Below, piece by piece: positions 31,168 through 42,863 of a DNA stretch of 64,000 nt (the stretch's first letter is position 1; each line of letters begins with the position of its first letter). The DNA lies in NCBI GenBank assembly GCA_029532415.1, contig JAQOTA010000069.1, positions 434,001 through 498,000 on the forward strand, written 5' to 3'. The DNA is from Marasmius tenuissimus (Eukaryota; Basidiomycota; Agaricomycetes; Agaricales; Marasmiaceae). Both the position numbers and the translations under genes were made by a program. Below the pieces are notes generated by a model that ran no database searches, had not been told where the DNA came from, and saw only the letters and a list, made by a program, of their open reading frames with translations.

Positions 31168-32073
31168 TCAAACTTGTGTGGTGTTTCCGTAGTGCTTCGT
31201 AGCCGCCGGTCCCTCACCATCGAATTCTGCAACATTGGATCGACTTAAACTGCCTCCTCCTTTCTTAGTTCGCATGAAGATATAGATAGCCAGGCTGGCC
31301 CCTGCAAAGGACTTCATTGAGAAGAGGAAATCGACTGGGGACGCGAGGGAAACCCACAGAGTAAGCAAAGGGCCAAGGTCAAAGCCGCGTCGAGGCCGTG
31401 CAGCCAACACAAACCCATTTCCCCCTTTTCCGCCCCTAGACATTCGTCTACGCCTCCCCATCTATTATCTCCGGAATATTTTGCAGATAGGACCATGATA
31501 CCACAAGCTTCGCACGATGGTCAGCTCGCTGATCGCTTGATTCAGGGTAAAGGATGAATAGGCCTCACCGAGTTCAAGTATAGAGAGAACGACAGCGGAG
31601 TATAGATGTGTTGACGCATGCGTGAGGACACTTGTTAAGAAAGGACGGCGATGGTAAGAAAGGCTAGAAATAGAGAGGTTGGTATATCACATTTGTTGAG
31701 CCAGACCGTGACGCGGACAACTGACAGAACGCTAGCCCAGATCCAAGTTATGAATGAGATCCCAGCTGTTACACTAGCAAACTCCTCTGTAGATGTAAAA
31801 TCAGCGAGCTGAAGTAGTGGGGACTTTGTAACGCACGCAGATGACCCGTCCGGCTGAACAATGCGTGCAGAATCGCGAAAGGAGACACAATGACGCCAAA
31901 CGCTATTATGAGAGCTGCTCTGGCTGTCAGAGTTGGTACGGGACGAGAGTCGAGGAGTACTTACAATACAGTACAGTACGGACTTTCGTTGGTGTGGGCA
32001 TGGGTCCCTTCATAGAACGAGAAGCAACCAGTCCGTCCTGCGATGCCATAGGAGATTTCGAGCCTGAGATCAT
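31168..32073 (-). CDS. single-module tetraspan membrane protein, MARVEL-like
   Basis: Six exons from ATG 32073 (MISGSKSPMASQDG; an alternative start is the Met at 32049) to TGA 31168-31170. Exon 1 ends PTPTKVRTVLY. Hydrophobic segments: LIIAFGVIVSPFAILHALFS, FASVTAGISFITWIWASVL, HLYSAVVLSILELGACGIMV, CWLHGLDAALTLALCLLW with SLAIYIFMR. Tail KKGGGSLSRSNVAEFDGEGP. Introns are in the same places and phases as in its paralogues. It corresponds to the second half of the gene at 28.1-29.8 kb, so it is either an ancestral single unit or a product of partial duplication. Confidence 0.65.
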
Positions 32074-33177
32074 TAGGATGATAAACAGAGAGTTAGAGTG
32101 ATTTGCATTTTGAATCTGCACCCGTCAGTTCTTTTATTATTGAACGCCCAAGATGATCTGCTTGGCATATGTGGCTTGCTAAGGCCTGCATACGGCCTCA
32201 TACGGCGATGAATGTGGAGAACCCTGGACAACCTTTGCGTAAGGAGGCTTGGCAATATTGGGTGGAGCTTGATCTCAACGTTTCAGCCTTCAGCGAGGGA
32301 CACGGAATAGCCGGAAAGGCTGTGACTCCAAATTGGTTCGAGGCTGAAAGGAGCTGCACCGCGTCGATGAACGTCATGACTCCATCGACTTGATCATGCG
32401 AGTTGGCTTGAGGAATACTTCGCGTCTCCAATACTTGCCGAGTCGGGGAATTCTAGACCGTGTAATGACAGACTGAACGCTCGAGAAATATACTTGCTGC
32501 GGGAAGCACAGCTGGACGTCCTCCAGGTTCTTTCAAACTCCACCAATTGCAGAGCATGGGGAGTACAGGCTACTACAGGCTACTACAGGGTGAACACAAG
32601 GCTGGCAGATTCCAGTCGTCAACATGATTCGAATGCATTGTTCGAATGACCACATGTTTCGCGAATATTAATAAATTCTCGAGCCAGATATCCTCTCGGT
32701 GTCTAGAGCTTGCAGCCTGCGAGTATAGAAGGGGGAAGTCCTGGGAAGTCTGGGTTCAACGAGGTGAACTTCCAAAGTGATGGGGGAGGAGAGCATCTTG
32801 CGAAGTGGTTGCCGTCGATACCAAAGCAGGTCAAAGCACAAGCGCTCAGACTCGGCCTGAGCACGGCCCGGCCGGCGACTTTCTTTTTTTGGATTAGGTA
32901 CAGAGTCCGCAAAGATTTTCAAAAGCTGTTGAACTCGAAGCTTTCGAAAGCTGTTAAAGTGAATTGAATTGATCACCTTGCTTCTCACCACCATCTCCGT
33001 CCTTTGGGTCGGCGCAACGTCGAGCTCCCTATGTTGCTCGTCGCTACCGATAGTGACCAGCACCGGTCAGCAAGATGTAGCGCTGAGCGCTGGCTTGAAG
33101 CTTCCAAGCACTCACGTAAGGCCACTATTTGAACGGTCATCCGCAGCACTTTCTTCTCGACCACCCTCTATCGTGGA
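32074..33177. other. intergenic, no gene recognised
   Basis: About 1.1 kb. Contains a short tandem tctactacagg-type repeat near 32567-32590 and several short frames, none recognised. Promoter of the Ist2-like gene must lie at its right end. Confidence 0.4.
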
Positions 33178-35503
33178 ATGACGAAAAGCTTGTTCAACCA
33201 ATCAGCTGTCGACTACCGCAGCATATATGTTGTTCACTACTCATTCGAGGATGTTGGTAAGTAACCATGTCACCTAATATTGGGATTTAGACTGACCAAA
33301 TCACCACAGACTGTGCGACAGCAATTGAAGAATTCCGCGTCCTGTTACAAGACCTACAGTCTGTTGGACTTCACACAGAAGTTCGAGCAGGCTATGATCA
33401 GTCTCTATTGGTGTTTGCCAAGGCGCCACGGGAGTTGCTGGGAAGCACAGTCTACAAGTCGAGGTTGGTGTTCCGCTTGACTGACATTGGTCCTGCAACT
33501 GAAACTTCGTCAGAGTAAAAGACTGGCTCTTTGGAATTACGCAGGAACAGCCTTCACCTGGAAGAACCGTGCTCAGGCCTGAATTTGAAGCAGAAGACAT
33601 ACTCTCCATGTACCATTTAGTCAATTGGCCCAAATCCCTCGGCGGTGCAGGGATCACACCAAAGCATGGGAAGTGGAAGAACGTACAAAGCATCTTCCCG
33701 CTTCACAACGAAGGAGCAAATCGGGCGTTGTTGGTGCATCTGGGCAAGAGGGTCTTCTTGAAGCTTGAGGATTTGGACCGCATTCGGGACCTGTTCGGTG
33801 CCAAGGTATGTTTGACCTCGATAGTTTTGCTTAGTTCATGCTAACGTGTCCTCTAGATTGCTTTCTACTTCGCCTTCATCCAAACATACTTGGTCTCCCT
33901 TTTCTTCCCATCGTTCACGGGTATCCTTGCCTGGTACTTCCTTCCGAATTATTCTATGGCCTATGCGATTATCACCTCCTTGTGGTGCATCGTCTTCCTC
34001 GAGTACTGGAAGTTGAAGGAACTGGACCTCAGCATTCGTTGGCATGTTAAAGGAGTCGGATCCTTGAAGGTCAACCGTCCTAATTTCACTTACGAGCAGA
34101 CTATCATTGAGCAGTCAACTGGTCGTGTCAAGCATTATTTCCCAAAGTGGAAGCGGATCGCTCGACAAGTGCTAACGATACCGTTCGCGTTTGCATCTCT
34201 CATCTCACTGGGAGCGCTCATCGCATTGGTGTTTGGGGTGGAAGTCTTCATCTCGGAGGTGTACGAAGGACCCTTTAAATGGTATCTGGAGTACCTACCG
34301 ACTGTTCTCCTCGCTGTCGTACTCCCGTGGATCAACAACTTCCTTGAAGACATTGCCACCACTCTCACCGAGTACGAAAACTACCGCACCGCCGATTTGC
34401 ATGAGATGGCTTTGACGCAAAAAGTCTTCTTGCTCAACTTCATAACGACCTACCTCCCAATCTTCCTCACCGCCTTTGTCTACGTACCATTCGGAAGCAT
34501 CGTGATTCCTCACCTCAAAACTCTCCTACAGTATCTCTTGGGAAGTCATGCAAACTTCATCCATTCCGAAGGCACGTTCCATAGTGACCCCGACCGATTG
34601 AGGAACGAGGTTATCGCATTAACCGTGACAGGGCAGATCTCCAATTTCGCGGAGGAGCTTATCTATCCATATATCAAACAAACAGCTGAGAGTTGGTGGA
34701 GGGTGTATCGCTCCGAACACCCAACCATCTCATTCCTTCCATCATCGTCCAACTCCAATATCACAACCCCACCAACCCCGCTACTCTCAGACGATCCATC
34801 CGAATGTCAGTTCCTTCGATCTGCACGCAATCAATCTTATTTGCCACAGTACAACGTCCAAGACGACATATCGGAGATGGTCATGCAGTTTGGATACCTT
34901 GCGCTCTTCTCTCCAGTTTGGCCGTTGATTCCGATTGGTTTCCTCATCAACAACTGGATCGAGCTGCGCTCCGACTTCTTGAAGATTTGTATTGAGTACC
35001 AGCGTCCCGCCCCAGTGCGATTGGACGGAATAGGTCCGTGGATCGATTCGTTGGCGTTTTTGAACTGGTTGGGAAGCATCTCGGCGGCTGCGGTGGTGCA
35101 TCTGTTTGGGAGTAGTACACTTTGGTATGAGACGGGTTTGACGTCGTGGTATTCGTTGCCGATCACAATTTTCATTTCGGAGCATCTGTATCTGCTGTTC
35201 CGATGGGTCGTTGCGTATACGCTTGGAAAGATGGGGTCGCATCAGGGACATGTGAAGAAGGAGAAGGACGAGATGTACTCGCGGAGGAGAAAGCACTTGG
35301 ATGAGTTAGAGGCTGCTACCGAAGCTCAGCGACCGAAGAATTTGGGTGTGGAGGAACGGGAGCGTCGGCGATCGGTTAGGGTGAACGGGACGGATTTGTT
35401 CTGGACGAAACAGACGGAGGATGGGGCGAGCGAGAGGGTTGGGGTTGGGCTGATCGAGGCACTTCACAAAGGCGGAGAGATTCAACATACGAAGGAGGAA
35501 TGA
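33178..35503 (+). CDS. anoctamin/TMEM16 family protein, Ist2-like
   Basis: ER membrane protein; the yeast member Ist2 tethers cortical ER to the plasma membrane and binds lipid, and family members scramble lipids or conduct ions. Four exons, 33178-33256, 33310-33463, 33514-33805, 33857-35503, total 723 residues. The N-terminal cytosolic part (VDYRSIYVVHYSFEDVD, then NWPKSLGGAGITP and GANRALLVHLGKRV) leads into the first spans IAFYFAFIQTYLVSLFFPSF. Family signatures include WCIVFLEYWKLKELDLSIRW, LPTVLLAVVLPWINNFLE, LTEYENYRT, FLLNFITTYLPIFLTAFVYV and FGYLALFSPVWPLIPIGFLI. The C-terminus is charged (GHVKKEKDEMYSRRRKHLDE) and lacks the long polybasic tail of yeast Ist2. A partial duplicate of its last exon lies at 38.9 kb. 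Confidence 0.9.
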
Positions 35504-35858
35504 CTCGTGTAGTCTTGGCCTGACAACATAGACTGGCGATAGCTCGTAGACACTTCAGTAGAATGGTACATGGACGAACATGTTGAAGAACGCAAACGGT
35601 CGATTTACCCTCACCCCAAGTTACATAAGGGGCTCAGATAGCCAGCGATAAAGAGTCAAGACCACACAGCTCTACATCTAACCACCATGTTATCCTACCC
35701 CGCCATTCGTCTCCCATCACAGTCCTCTCTTTCCTTTTCTTTCCCACAATCCACATACCATTTAGCGTTCCTCGATCCCTTCAGTGACTAAGTAGCCAAC
35801 CTATATGGGGCCCAAGTTCACGTCCGTCACCGAAACTCGAAAGTTTGGGGTGGCGAAA
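35504..35858. other. 3' spacer between convergent genes
   Basis: About 350 bases between the Ist2-like gene and the kinase-like gene; no coding signal seen. Confidence 0.5.
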
Positions 35859-38551
35859 TCACTCGTTGCCGAAAGTGAGTCCCGGGGTTTCGATTAAGGC
35901 CTTCAGGAAGTCGGCAACGATCCCAAAAGCTAAGGAGTGTGAAGTCAAGAGGTATAGAGACTCGAATGCCTCGTCCCCTTGTGCTTGTAGCAGAAGCAAA
36001 CGCGCACCCCATGAAACTCCACCATTCATGAGTACCTCTCTCAGACTTTTGACTACGGGTAACAATGCGTAGAGTAAGGGGCATATGTTGGTTCGGTTGA
36101 CGAGATTAGGGGACTCCTCATGCAGGCCCACCAAAACTGATATCCCGTTAGGCACCCAATCACGGACGACCGTTGATGATGATTTGAGGAACTCTCGGTA
36201 GCGTCTCTCGTATGTAAACGAGCTCGCAGGTGGGTTTCCGTCATTGAAAATCACCGCCCACAAGAAGCACCAGAAGAGCGACTCGACGTCGTCGATCATC
36301 GAGTGCACGTAGTATTCATGGTCGAGACCTTCTATGACGCCCCTCAATCGAGACGACATAAATTCCGTTGTTCCCTGGAAATACATTTCAAGGTCAAAAA
36401 ACGGGTTGGGAAAGGAACTCGAGGTTGGACTTGTGACAAACCGAGAGCATCCTGTCCCTTGCGTCGTTATCAGGATGGCGGTAGCCAGACGTGCCCAAAG
36501 CGACCATGTCACCATCGGATATCACTAATCCCGCTAGACATCTCGCATCTTGAGCATCGACGCCAAGATCATGCGCTAGTTGGAGAATCCGTGCGACATT
36601 TCCCGTCAAGTCCGCGAGAAGCTTCGTCTTTTGATCAGGTTCGCCACCACCGACTAGAGCAACAAAGCGTTGTAGATGCTCCACTAGTACAGTGGTATCG
36701 TGAACCGATGCCAACTCTTGTAATCGTGTTGAGTATTGGGACGGTATGCCCTCTATTTCGGCGATTTGAGACATCAGTCTGGAAATAGAGAAGGGTTTGG
36801 TCTGGATACCGTCCTTAAAATAGACCAAGTTGGTGAGAGAAATACTTCGGTGTAAGTAACCTGCTTGATAGAGTGCCAACCAACCTGGAACCCGGAAATG
36901 AGTCAACAAGTCTCGAGGCATCTATCCCCCCGACAGCCGAATCGGAGGTGAGTTGAGACCGAACGTACCAAAAAGAGCGTGTGCGAGCGCCAGGCGTAGT
37001 TCCTGAGGGCCCTTACAAGCCCTGAGAGAGCCTCCCTCGAACTTCGTAAGAGTCATGCCGAGGATACGCGCATCGGGCCTTGAGGGAGGGTTATCTTGGA
37101 ATACCGGTATGTGGGTGATACGATCGTCTTCGGCTTCCTCACTCTCATACTCCCCCGGTAAGAACAAGACATTGGTCATCGGTACTCCATTCGAGTCGGA
37201 CGGTTGATGGGAGTATAGGGGACTGAGAACCCCAAACTCGTCGTCCAGATTTACTCTTGAGAGCTCGGCAGGTCCGACTTGGCGCAGGGGTTGCCACAAC
37301 GCTTTTGCTAGGAGTCGTTTGCCTCCCTTCGCTAGTGCATGCAAGTCTGTTGAGCCGGAGCCTGTCGCGGCAAACACCGATCCTTGAAGAGAACGGGTGA
37401 TTGGCCTCCCACGCTCAGTGGGTACTGCAAGTCTTCGGCGTTCTCGAGGTCCGTGTACTGGAGAGAACAAAGCAGTTGAATTGAGGAAACACAGGATACA
37501 GGATACCGCACTCACCAGCGTGAATGGAGTCGTCGAAATCTTGATTTGCGACGTTCTCCTCCCGATTGAGTGGTAGGTTGTCGTAAGTCGACAAGTCGCT
37601 GCGGCTGAGCCGAAGGCAAAAAATCCAGAAACTCGGAGAAGGGATTGAGGACGAATGGCGTGAGCCCTCCAAGACTCCGACAATCTCTTGTCTCTCGTCG
37701 TTACAGGGCAGAGCAAAACGCTGACCGTCCGTAAACCACGGAAGGCCACCATTACCCGGCGTTTGCCACAACAGCATGCCAAGAAAGAGCTTCAACATAG
37801 CTCTCTGTCCAATCTCGCTGATGGGGTTGAGTAGAGTAGACATAGTAATGCCCCCATGGTGAAAAACGAGAAACCGAAAACATTGGTGTTCGGTATCGAG
37901 AACGATCGCAACCGTGAATGCCAGCAATGTGATAGAGTCCTGCGCTTGAGGTCGGTCGAACAGATGTTGTGTCAACTCGTGCCAGTTCTCCGCTGCCTTG
38001 AATATCACCTGCCTTCTTTTGCCAGTGAAGTCAAGGAGCCAGAGCAAAAACACGTCGGTTTCTCGCAGTCTACGTCTTGTGTCAGATGCTTCTGAATAGG
38101 AGGTCGGCCCAGAGCCAGTGTCATCGTCGTCCGAGTCGCCGTACGGGTCGAACGAGTCCTGGTCGCGTTCAAGAGCACAGTCTGTGAATATGAGCGATGA
38201 CCACGTGCTTTCGGAGAGATTGAGCTTTGGTCGAACATCGTCGTAGATATTGGTACATAAGTCGACGCAAGTGTTCAGGAATTGTGTGGCGGGAATGTAG
38301 AAAGCCCTTCCGTCTGTCAAGGGCGATGGCCACCGGATATGCTGAAAGGAGGAAATATCCGTTGAGGTGAGGGTAGATCGGATTGTTGGGGATTGAATTA
38401 GGAAGTCGAAATTGTCTTTGGATATGGAGCGGTAAGAGTTGGATTGTCTGAATTCTTGCAAAGCTTCGGGTTTCAGCACTTTGGGCGAGATAGAATTGGC
38501 AAGTCTATCAGGTGGACATTCCCAAGTGTGCGAGCCAACCATATGAGCCAT
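35859..38551 (-). CDS. FunK1-type fungal protein kinase-like protein, probable pseudokinase
   Basis: Member of the fungal-specific kinase family expanded in mushrooms (Pfam Pkinase_fungal). Exons join from ATG 38551 (MAHMVGSHTWECPPDRLANS) to a stop at 35859-35861. The N-terminal half has LNTCVDLCTNIYDDVRPKLN and RRQVIFKAAENWHELTQHLF. The kinase core follows: VLFLPGEYESEE, ALYQAGYLHRSISLTNLVYF for the catalytic loop, AGLVISDGDMVAL at the metal-binding position, GTTEFMSSRL for the activation segment end, and DDVESLFWCFLWAVIFNDGN, a hallmark of FunK1. The loop reads HRSIS where active members have HRDIS, so the catalytic Asp is Ser. A 66-base intron (RMLS to GTTEF, near 36393-36460) resolves what otherwise looks like a frame break. 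No other damage seen. Confidence 0.8.
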
Positions 38552-39127
38552 TTTAGAAGGTCGCGTTCTTCCCCAACGCTTCGGTTATAAACTATAAGGA
38601 AAGGGGCCGAGGGCCCCTGGCCTCCTCATGGCTATTCACCCAACAGGTTTTCCGGATACGTCATCCTCAGACATGCACCGAAACTTGCCGCAAAACACCG
38701 AGCAGTGCCTCAGATCCGTAAACCAGCCGTCAAATGGTGAGCTTCAATTTTGCGCAATATCATTGTGAAGTACATACAGCTACCTCGAAATTTCTCATAT
38801 TTTCGGCGATTTTCGCGATTTTTCGCGGCTAGCGGTTTTGTTTATGGGGCAAGCATAACGGGGTGGATTTGATTTGGACGAAGCAAACGGAGGATGTGGC
38901 GAGAGAGAGAGTTGGGGTTGGATTGACCGAGGCAATCTATAGAGTGGAGAGATCCAGCATCCTCCTAAGAGGAATTGACCTGTGTAAGTAGTAGAGTCCG
39001 TGGACCAGGAGACATTCACCGGCACCCACATTCACTCGTGATAGCGGGAATCCCGAGATGATAGACAAATCGTTCTTAAACCAAATTTACAGTGTATACA
39101 TTGAACTGCTCAGTTGGTATCCACTGA
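38552..39127. other. spacer holding a duplicated tail of the Ist2-like gene
   Basis: Bases 38851-38985 (plus strand) match 35379-35515, the last codons and first untranslated bases of the Ist2-like gene, with scattered changes. The rest shows no gene. Confidence 0.6.
38851..38985 (+). pseudogene. fragment of the Ist2-like last exon
   Basis: Shared stretches include ggatttg, tggacgaa.cagacggaggatg (with changes), gagttggggttgg and the end aggaattgac.tgtgta. It stands in the same orientation on the far side of the kinase gene. Confidence 0.7.
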
Positions 39128-41881
39128 TCACCTGATCACTTTACTAGTTACTTGCACCATGAGCTCGCCCGCCTTGACGATGTACAAGGCTGTCAGGCTG
39201 CAAAACGATGCTGGCGGAATCCAAATTTGACTTAGATTGGTCCTCCACTCCAGGTTGAAAGACAACTCACCCTTAGGCCCTTCCCATAGATCTGTAGTGC
39301 GGGGACAACGAGTAGAAAGAGGGCGACGACGATTCTATGGAGAGGAGGGTCAAAACGGTGTTACTCAACAAGACGCGACCGAAGGACGCACGCAGCCTCG
39401 ACTCCAAAGGTTTGTAGCGCCCCGTTCTTGTTCGCCCATGGCACCTGGAAGTATGCGACGCTGAAACCGCCCAAAACCCGAGCCAAGTTGATCAAGGCAC
39501 TAATTTCTCCCTGTAGATGTGTAAGCTGAGTTGTGAATACAAAGTTCAGACGAAGAACCCGACTTTGTGCCTTGGGAAGCAATCGTTGCAATAGGCGTCT
39601 TCAAAGTGAACAATCGAGTTAGCCCCCCATCCAGAGCTAGGAATCCATCCAGAACTCACAAACTGCCACTGTGTTGATCATGACCGAAGTCTCTGCGATG
39701 CCCCAACCCATGATCAGGGCTCCGGTGTTGAGGTGCTTCTGGTATGAGGCTCCAAGAAGAATAAACCCGCAGATATATAGCGGCATTCCGAGATAGCAGG
39801 CCCTGGGATCCCGAGTGCAAGCCTGGGGTGAGCATCGACCTTGACGAAAGAGGAAGATGTCGAACGACCCACCACAATCTACTTTCTGCATGGAAGACAC
39901 CTTTATTCTTCTTAATGCTGGTGTTCATAATGAAATCGTTATTGTATCGACCGACAATTTCCCCTATCATCACGGCAACCTGGGTAACGGTGTCGCGTTC
40001 AGAGCTGGTTTGTCCTCAATATCCCGCTTACAATCGGTGTGCCGTATCCCGCTGCAATCGCAACCTGCGACCACCCAAAGCCTTCTGGTGGAGGTTGTTC
40101 GAGAAAAACTGCTTGAGTTCCCTGGGCGAGAAATCGCTGAGAGTGTTGAAGTAGGTTCATTGTAGTTCTTCGTACATTGATACCTAAATCAAAACGTCAA
40201 TTTGGAACACGCAGAAAGCCGTTCTGAATGACTGACCGATACTGAATCCGAACATCATGGCCTAGGCCAAAGCTTGTCAGTCGAACCTCGCATGAATAAA
40301 CTCGGCGCTTTTGTTCCTCACTTCGAATACCAGAATTCCGAGTAGATGAGGTCTCCAAACGATATTGATTGGAGACCAAATCGCCTCCTTCCAAGTGGTC
40401 CGATACTTCGCCATCCTCCGACCAGTAATACCGATCAGCGATTCAAATCGGTATTTTAGCGGGCCTTGCTCTGTACGAGGTTCGGGAATGGGATTCATGT
40501 GACGGTCGTACATGCTGAAAGAGTGTGTGAGAGGCGCGTGAGAGAAAGATCGGGAAACACAACGGCCTACGTTTCTTCCATGAATAGGGTGATCAAGACA
40601 CAGACAATAAAGCCGTAGAAGCAGCCAAAGCCTGAAGTCAAGGTTGGGAGGTGAGGAGAACGTTTAAGTGAGGTTAGCTGACCGTAGGCCCATCTCCAGG
40701 TCGTTCGGGAGACCATAAAACCACACAGGAACGGTGACAGAAACGGGCTAATGATGTAGCCCGTCGTCCAGATGTTGAGCTAACATGTGATGAAGTACTG
40801 TAACATTGTGATAGCGGTGCTTCCTAACTCACTTTTCGGGCCTGCAGGTGGAATGGGTACATATCTGCGACCACGTAGAGACCCTGGTCGACACGGAGGC
40901 ATTAGACGCCAACCTCATGACCGAATCATTTTCCTCACCGTAACCTGAGGGGCAGTTCTGAATAGAATGTGAGGAAAGTTTCGCGTTTTTCAGGAGAGAC
41001 CATCTCACCCGAATAAAGCCGTTAAACAGCGCATGACTAGAATAATACAGGTCAGAAGGCGGCAAGGACTCAAGCTTAGTCCCCACGTACCCGCGAACGT
41101 TCGAAGGTTTGGTGCGAGGGCACACCCAACGAGAAATGCGAGGGCCAGGACCTGCGACCAAAAAAGAATGGGGAGACGTCCATAACGTCGAACTAAAATC
41201 ACAGCAAATATTCCTCCCCATCCTGTAGAGCCTCTGTTGATCCGGGAGGTGTTCGCTTTGATCAATTATGGTGACATACCCAATAGAAATATGCTCCAGC
41301 TTCACAAAGCAAGTCAGCATCATGTTCGGATAGTAGAGTAATGTCTTCACTTGTTGGTCTTATTATTGATGTCGTTGGGAGTTGTATTGAACTCCCTCGC
41401 AAGCGAGAAGATCCCGCCGGTACCTAGCGAAGTCGTCTTAGCCCTTGTCACTGAGCTGAGCTGAAATCAAGTCGTACCGATACCCGAGTCAAAGTCGGGC
41501 ACAACAGCTGCCAGCGTGATGATAAAGAGCTGGAGGGTCTTCCTGCGATCGCTCCAGTTCTGCGGGTCGTGAGGAGAGTCGGTAGGCTGTGGCCAGAGCA
41601 CTCTGGTTCCATCCGAGGAGAGCTTGAGCTTGGACGCGACCGCCTCGCCAAATTCAACTTTGGCCTCTCTGTGGACGAGTCATGGTTGTCAGGTGAGGGG
41701 AACACTAAACAATTTGGAAAACGCACTCGGGCTCGACGACAAGATTGCCGGCACGTTCCTCGTAGTATTTCAAGAGGGCGAGTCGCGACGCGCCGCCGTC
41801 GCTCTCCTGGTTGTCCTCAATGCTCGAGGACTCCTTCCTGGTTCCATGATGGTCTACCGAGTCGCGTGCTTTCTCAGACAT
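39128..41881 (-). CDS. MFS transporter (DHA1-like), tandem copy 1
   Basis: Multi-span membrane transporter; substrate unknown. Exons join from ATG 41881 (MSEKARDSVDHHGTRKESSS) to TGA 39128-39130. In order: ALLKYYEERAGNLVVEPEEA, WPQPTDSPHDPQNWSDRRK, IITLAAVVPDFDSGIG, NWSIFLLGWGGIFAVILVRR with the A-motif YGRLPILFWSQ, FLVGCALAPNLRTFAG, GLYVVADMYPFHLQARK, SRTTWRWAYG, MYDRHMNPIPEP, YRFESLIGITGRRMAKYRTT, FLEQPPPEGFGWSQVAIAAG, MPLYICGFILLGASYQKHLN, AYCNDCFPRHK, GEISALINLARVLGGFSVAY and PALQIYGKGLR. All introns checked have GT...AG ends. Very close to the next gene, so a recent tandem duplicate. Confidence 0.82.
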
Positions 41882-42863
41882 GGCTGCTCCAGAAGAGACA
41901 TTCAGAGCTGGCACCTTTATATAGGCGTGTACGAGAGTGCTTCCTCGTGACAAGAGTACTTTCTGCCAGTTGACCAATGGCGGCAGAGACATAAATCGAA
42001 GGGAATCGCACGTGGAGGACCAATATCGAACTTGTTGGAACGGACTTTTTGCGTGAGAGGTCTTACAGGCATAATTCAACGACGATGGCGGAGGAGTTTC
42101 TGAACCATTACGATCTGGTCAGGCTTGTGGGAGGGTTTATGAAGGTGATGTGATCGAGGCCAGAAGAGGCCAGAAGCTCCCAGGAGTCAGATCTTCGGGA
42201 CATTCGAATCAACCTTTGGTTGAAATTGGCTGTGAGGGCGTTTTAGGGTGTTGTGTAAGGTTGGCAGTCCGTGCGGGACCACAGTGCCCACATCCTCCGT
42301 AAACTTGACAAAGGAGGAATCAGAGGTTGGGAGCCAGAGCGGATATCACTGAGGGTGTAGAACCTGGAATGGCACGAATATGGCAGTACTCTTCAAGGCA
42401 TTTGATGCTGGCCAAAGACCCTTATCGAGTTCTCTACTTGGTGGTTTGCTCGACGCGGGGAATCAAGATAGAGACTGAATAGAAGTTAACGGCGATTCGC
42501 AGAGCCGGGATTCAACCGGACCAATAAGTCACGTGAGGCACGCGCTTTTACCAAGCAAAGCCAAACTATCAATACGCGTCCGCCCAACTGTCCATTATCA
42601 ACGCGTTATCGGGGTTTCTATGACCTGAGATATCTCCTTTGACTCAATTCAATCATCAAGGACGCGCCGTCAAGTCGAGATTATCCGTAATCTTCTGGAC
42701 TAAAAAACTCACGTCGGTATAGCATGTAGCCCAGGTAAGAGTATTGTGGCGCTGGACTCGGAGACAGCCTTTTGAGGGGAGTTACTTCGTTGAGGCATTG
42801 AGACGAGTCGACGGTATCAAATACAATTATTCAGAAGATTATATACGCATTGAATTATCCACA
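41882..42863. other. intergenic between the two MFS genes
   Basis: About 980 bases. Promoter of copy 1 plus 3' region of copy 2. On the minus strand at about 42491-42575 there are sequences like a tRNA A box (TGGCTTTGCTTGG) and B box (GGTTGAATCCC), but the acceptor ends do not pair. Confidence 0.45.

Noticed and set aside
36393..36460. apparent frameshift in the kinase-like gene after LEFLSQPVF
   Set aside because: A 66-base intron with GT...AG ends joins RMLS to GTTEFMSS and gives the normal family sequence.
42491..42575. tRNA-like sequence on the minus strand with A-box and B-box resemblance
   Set aside because: Acceptor ends do not pair and the anticodon stem is poor. At best a tRNA-derived relic.
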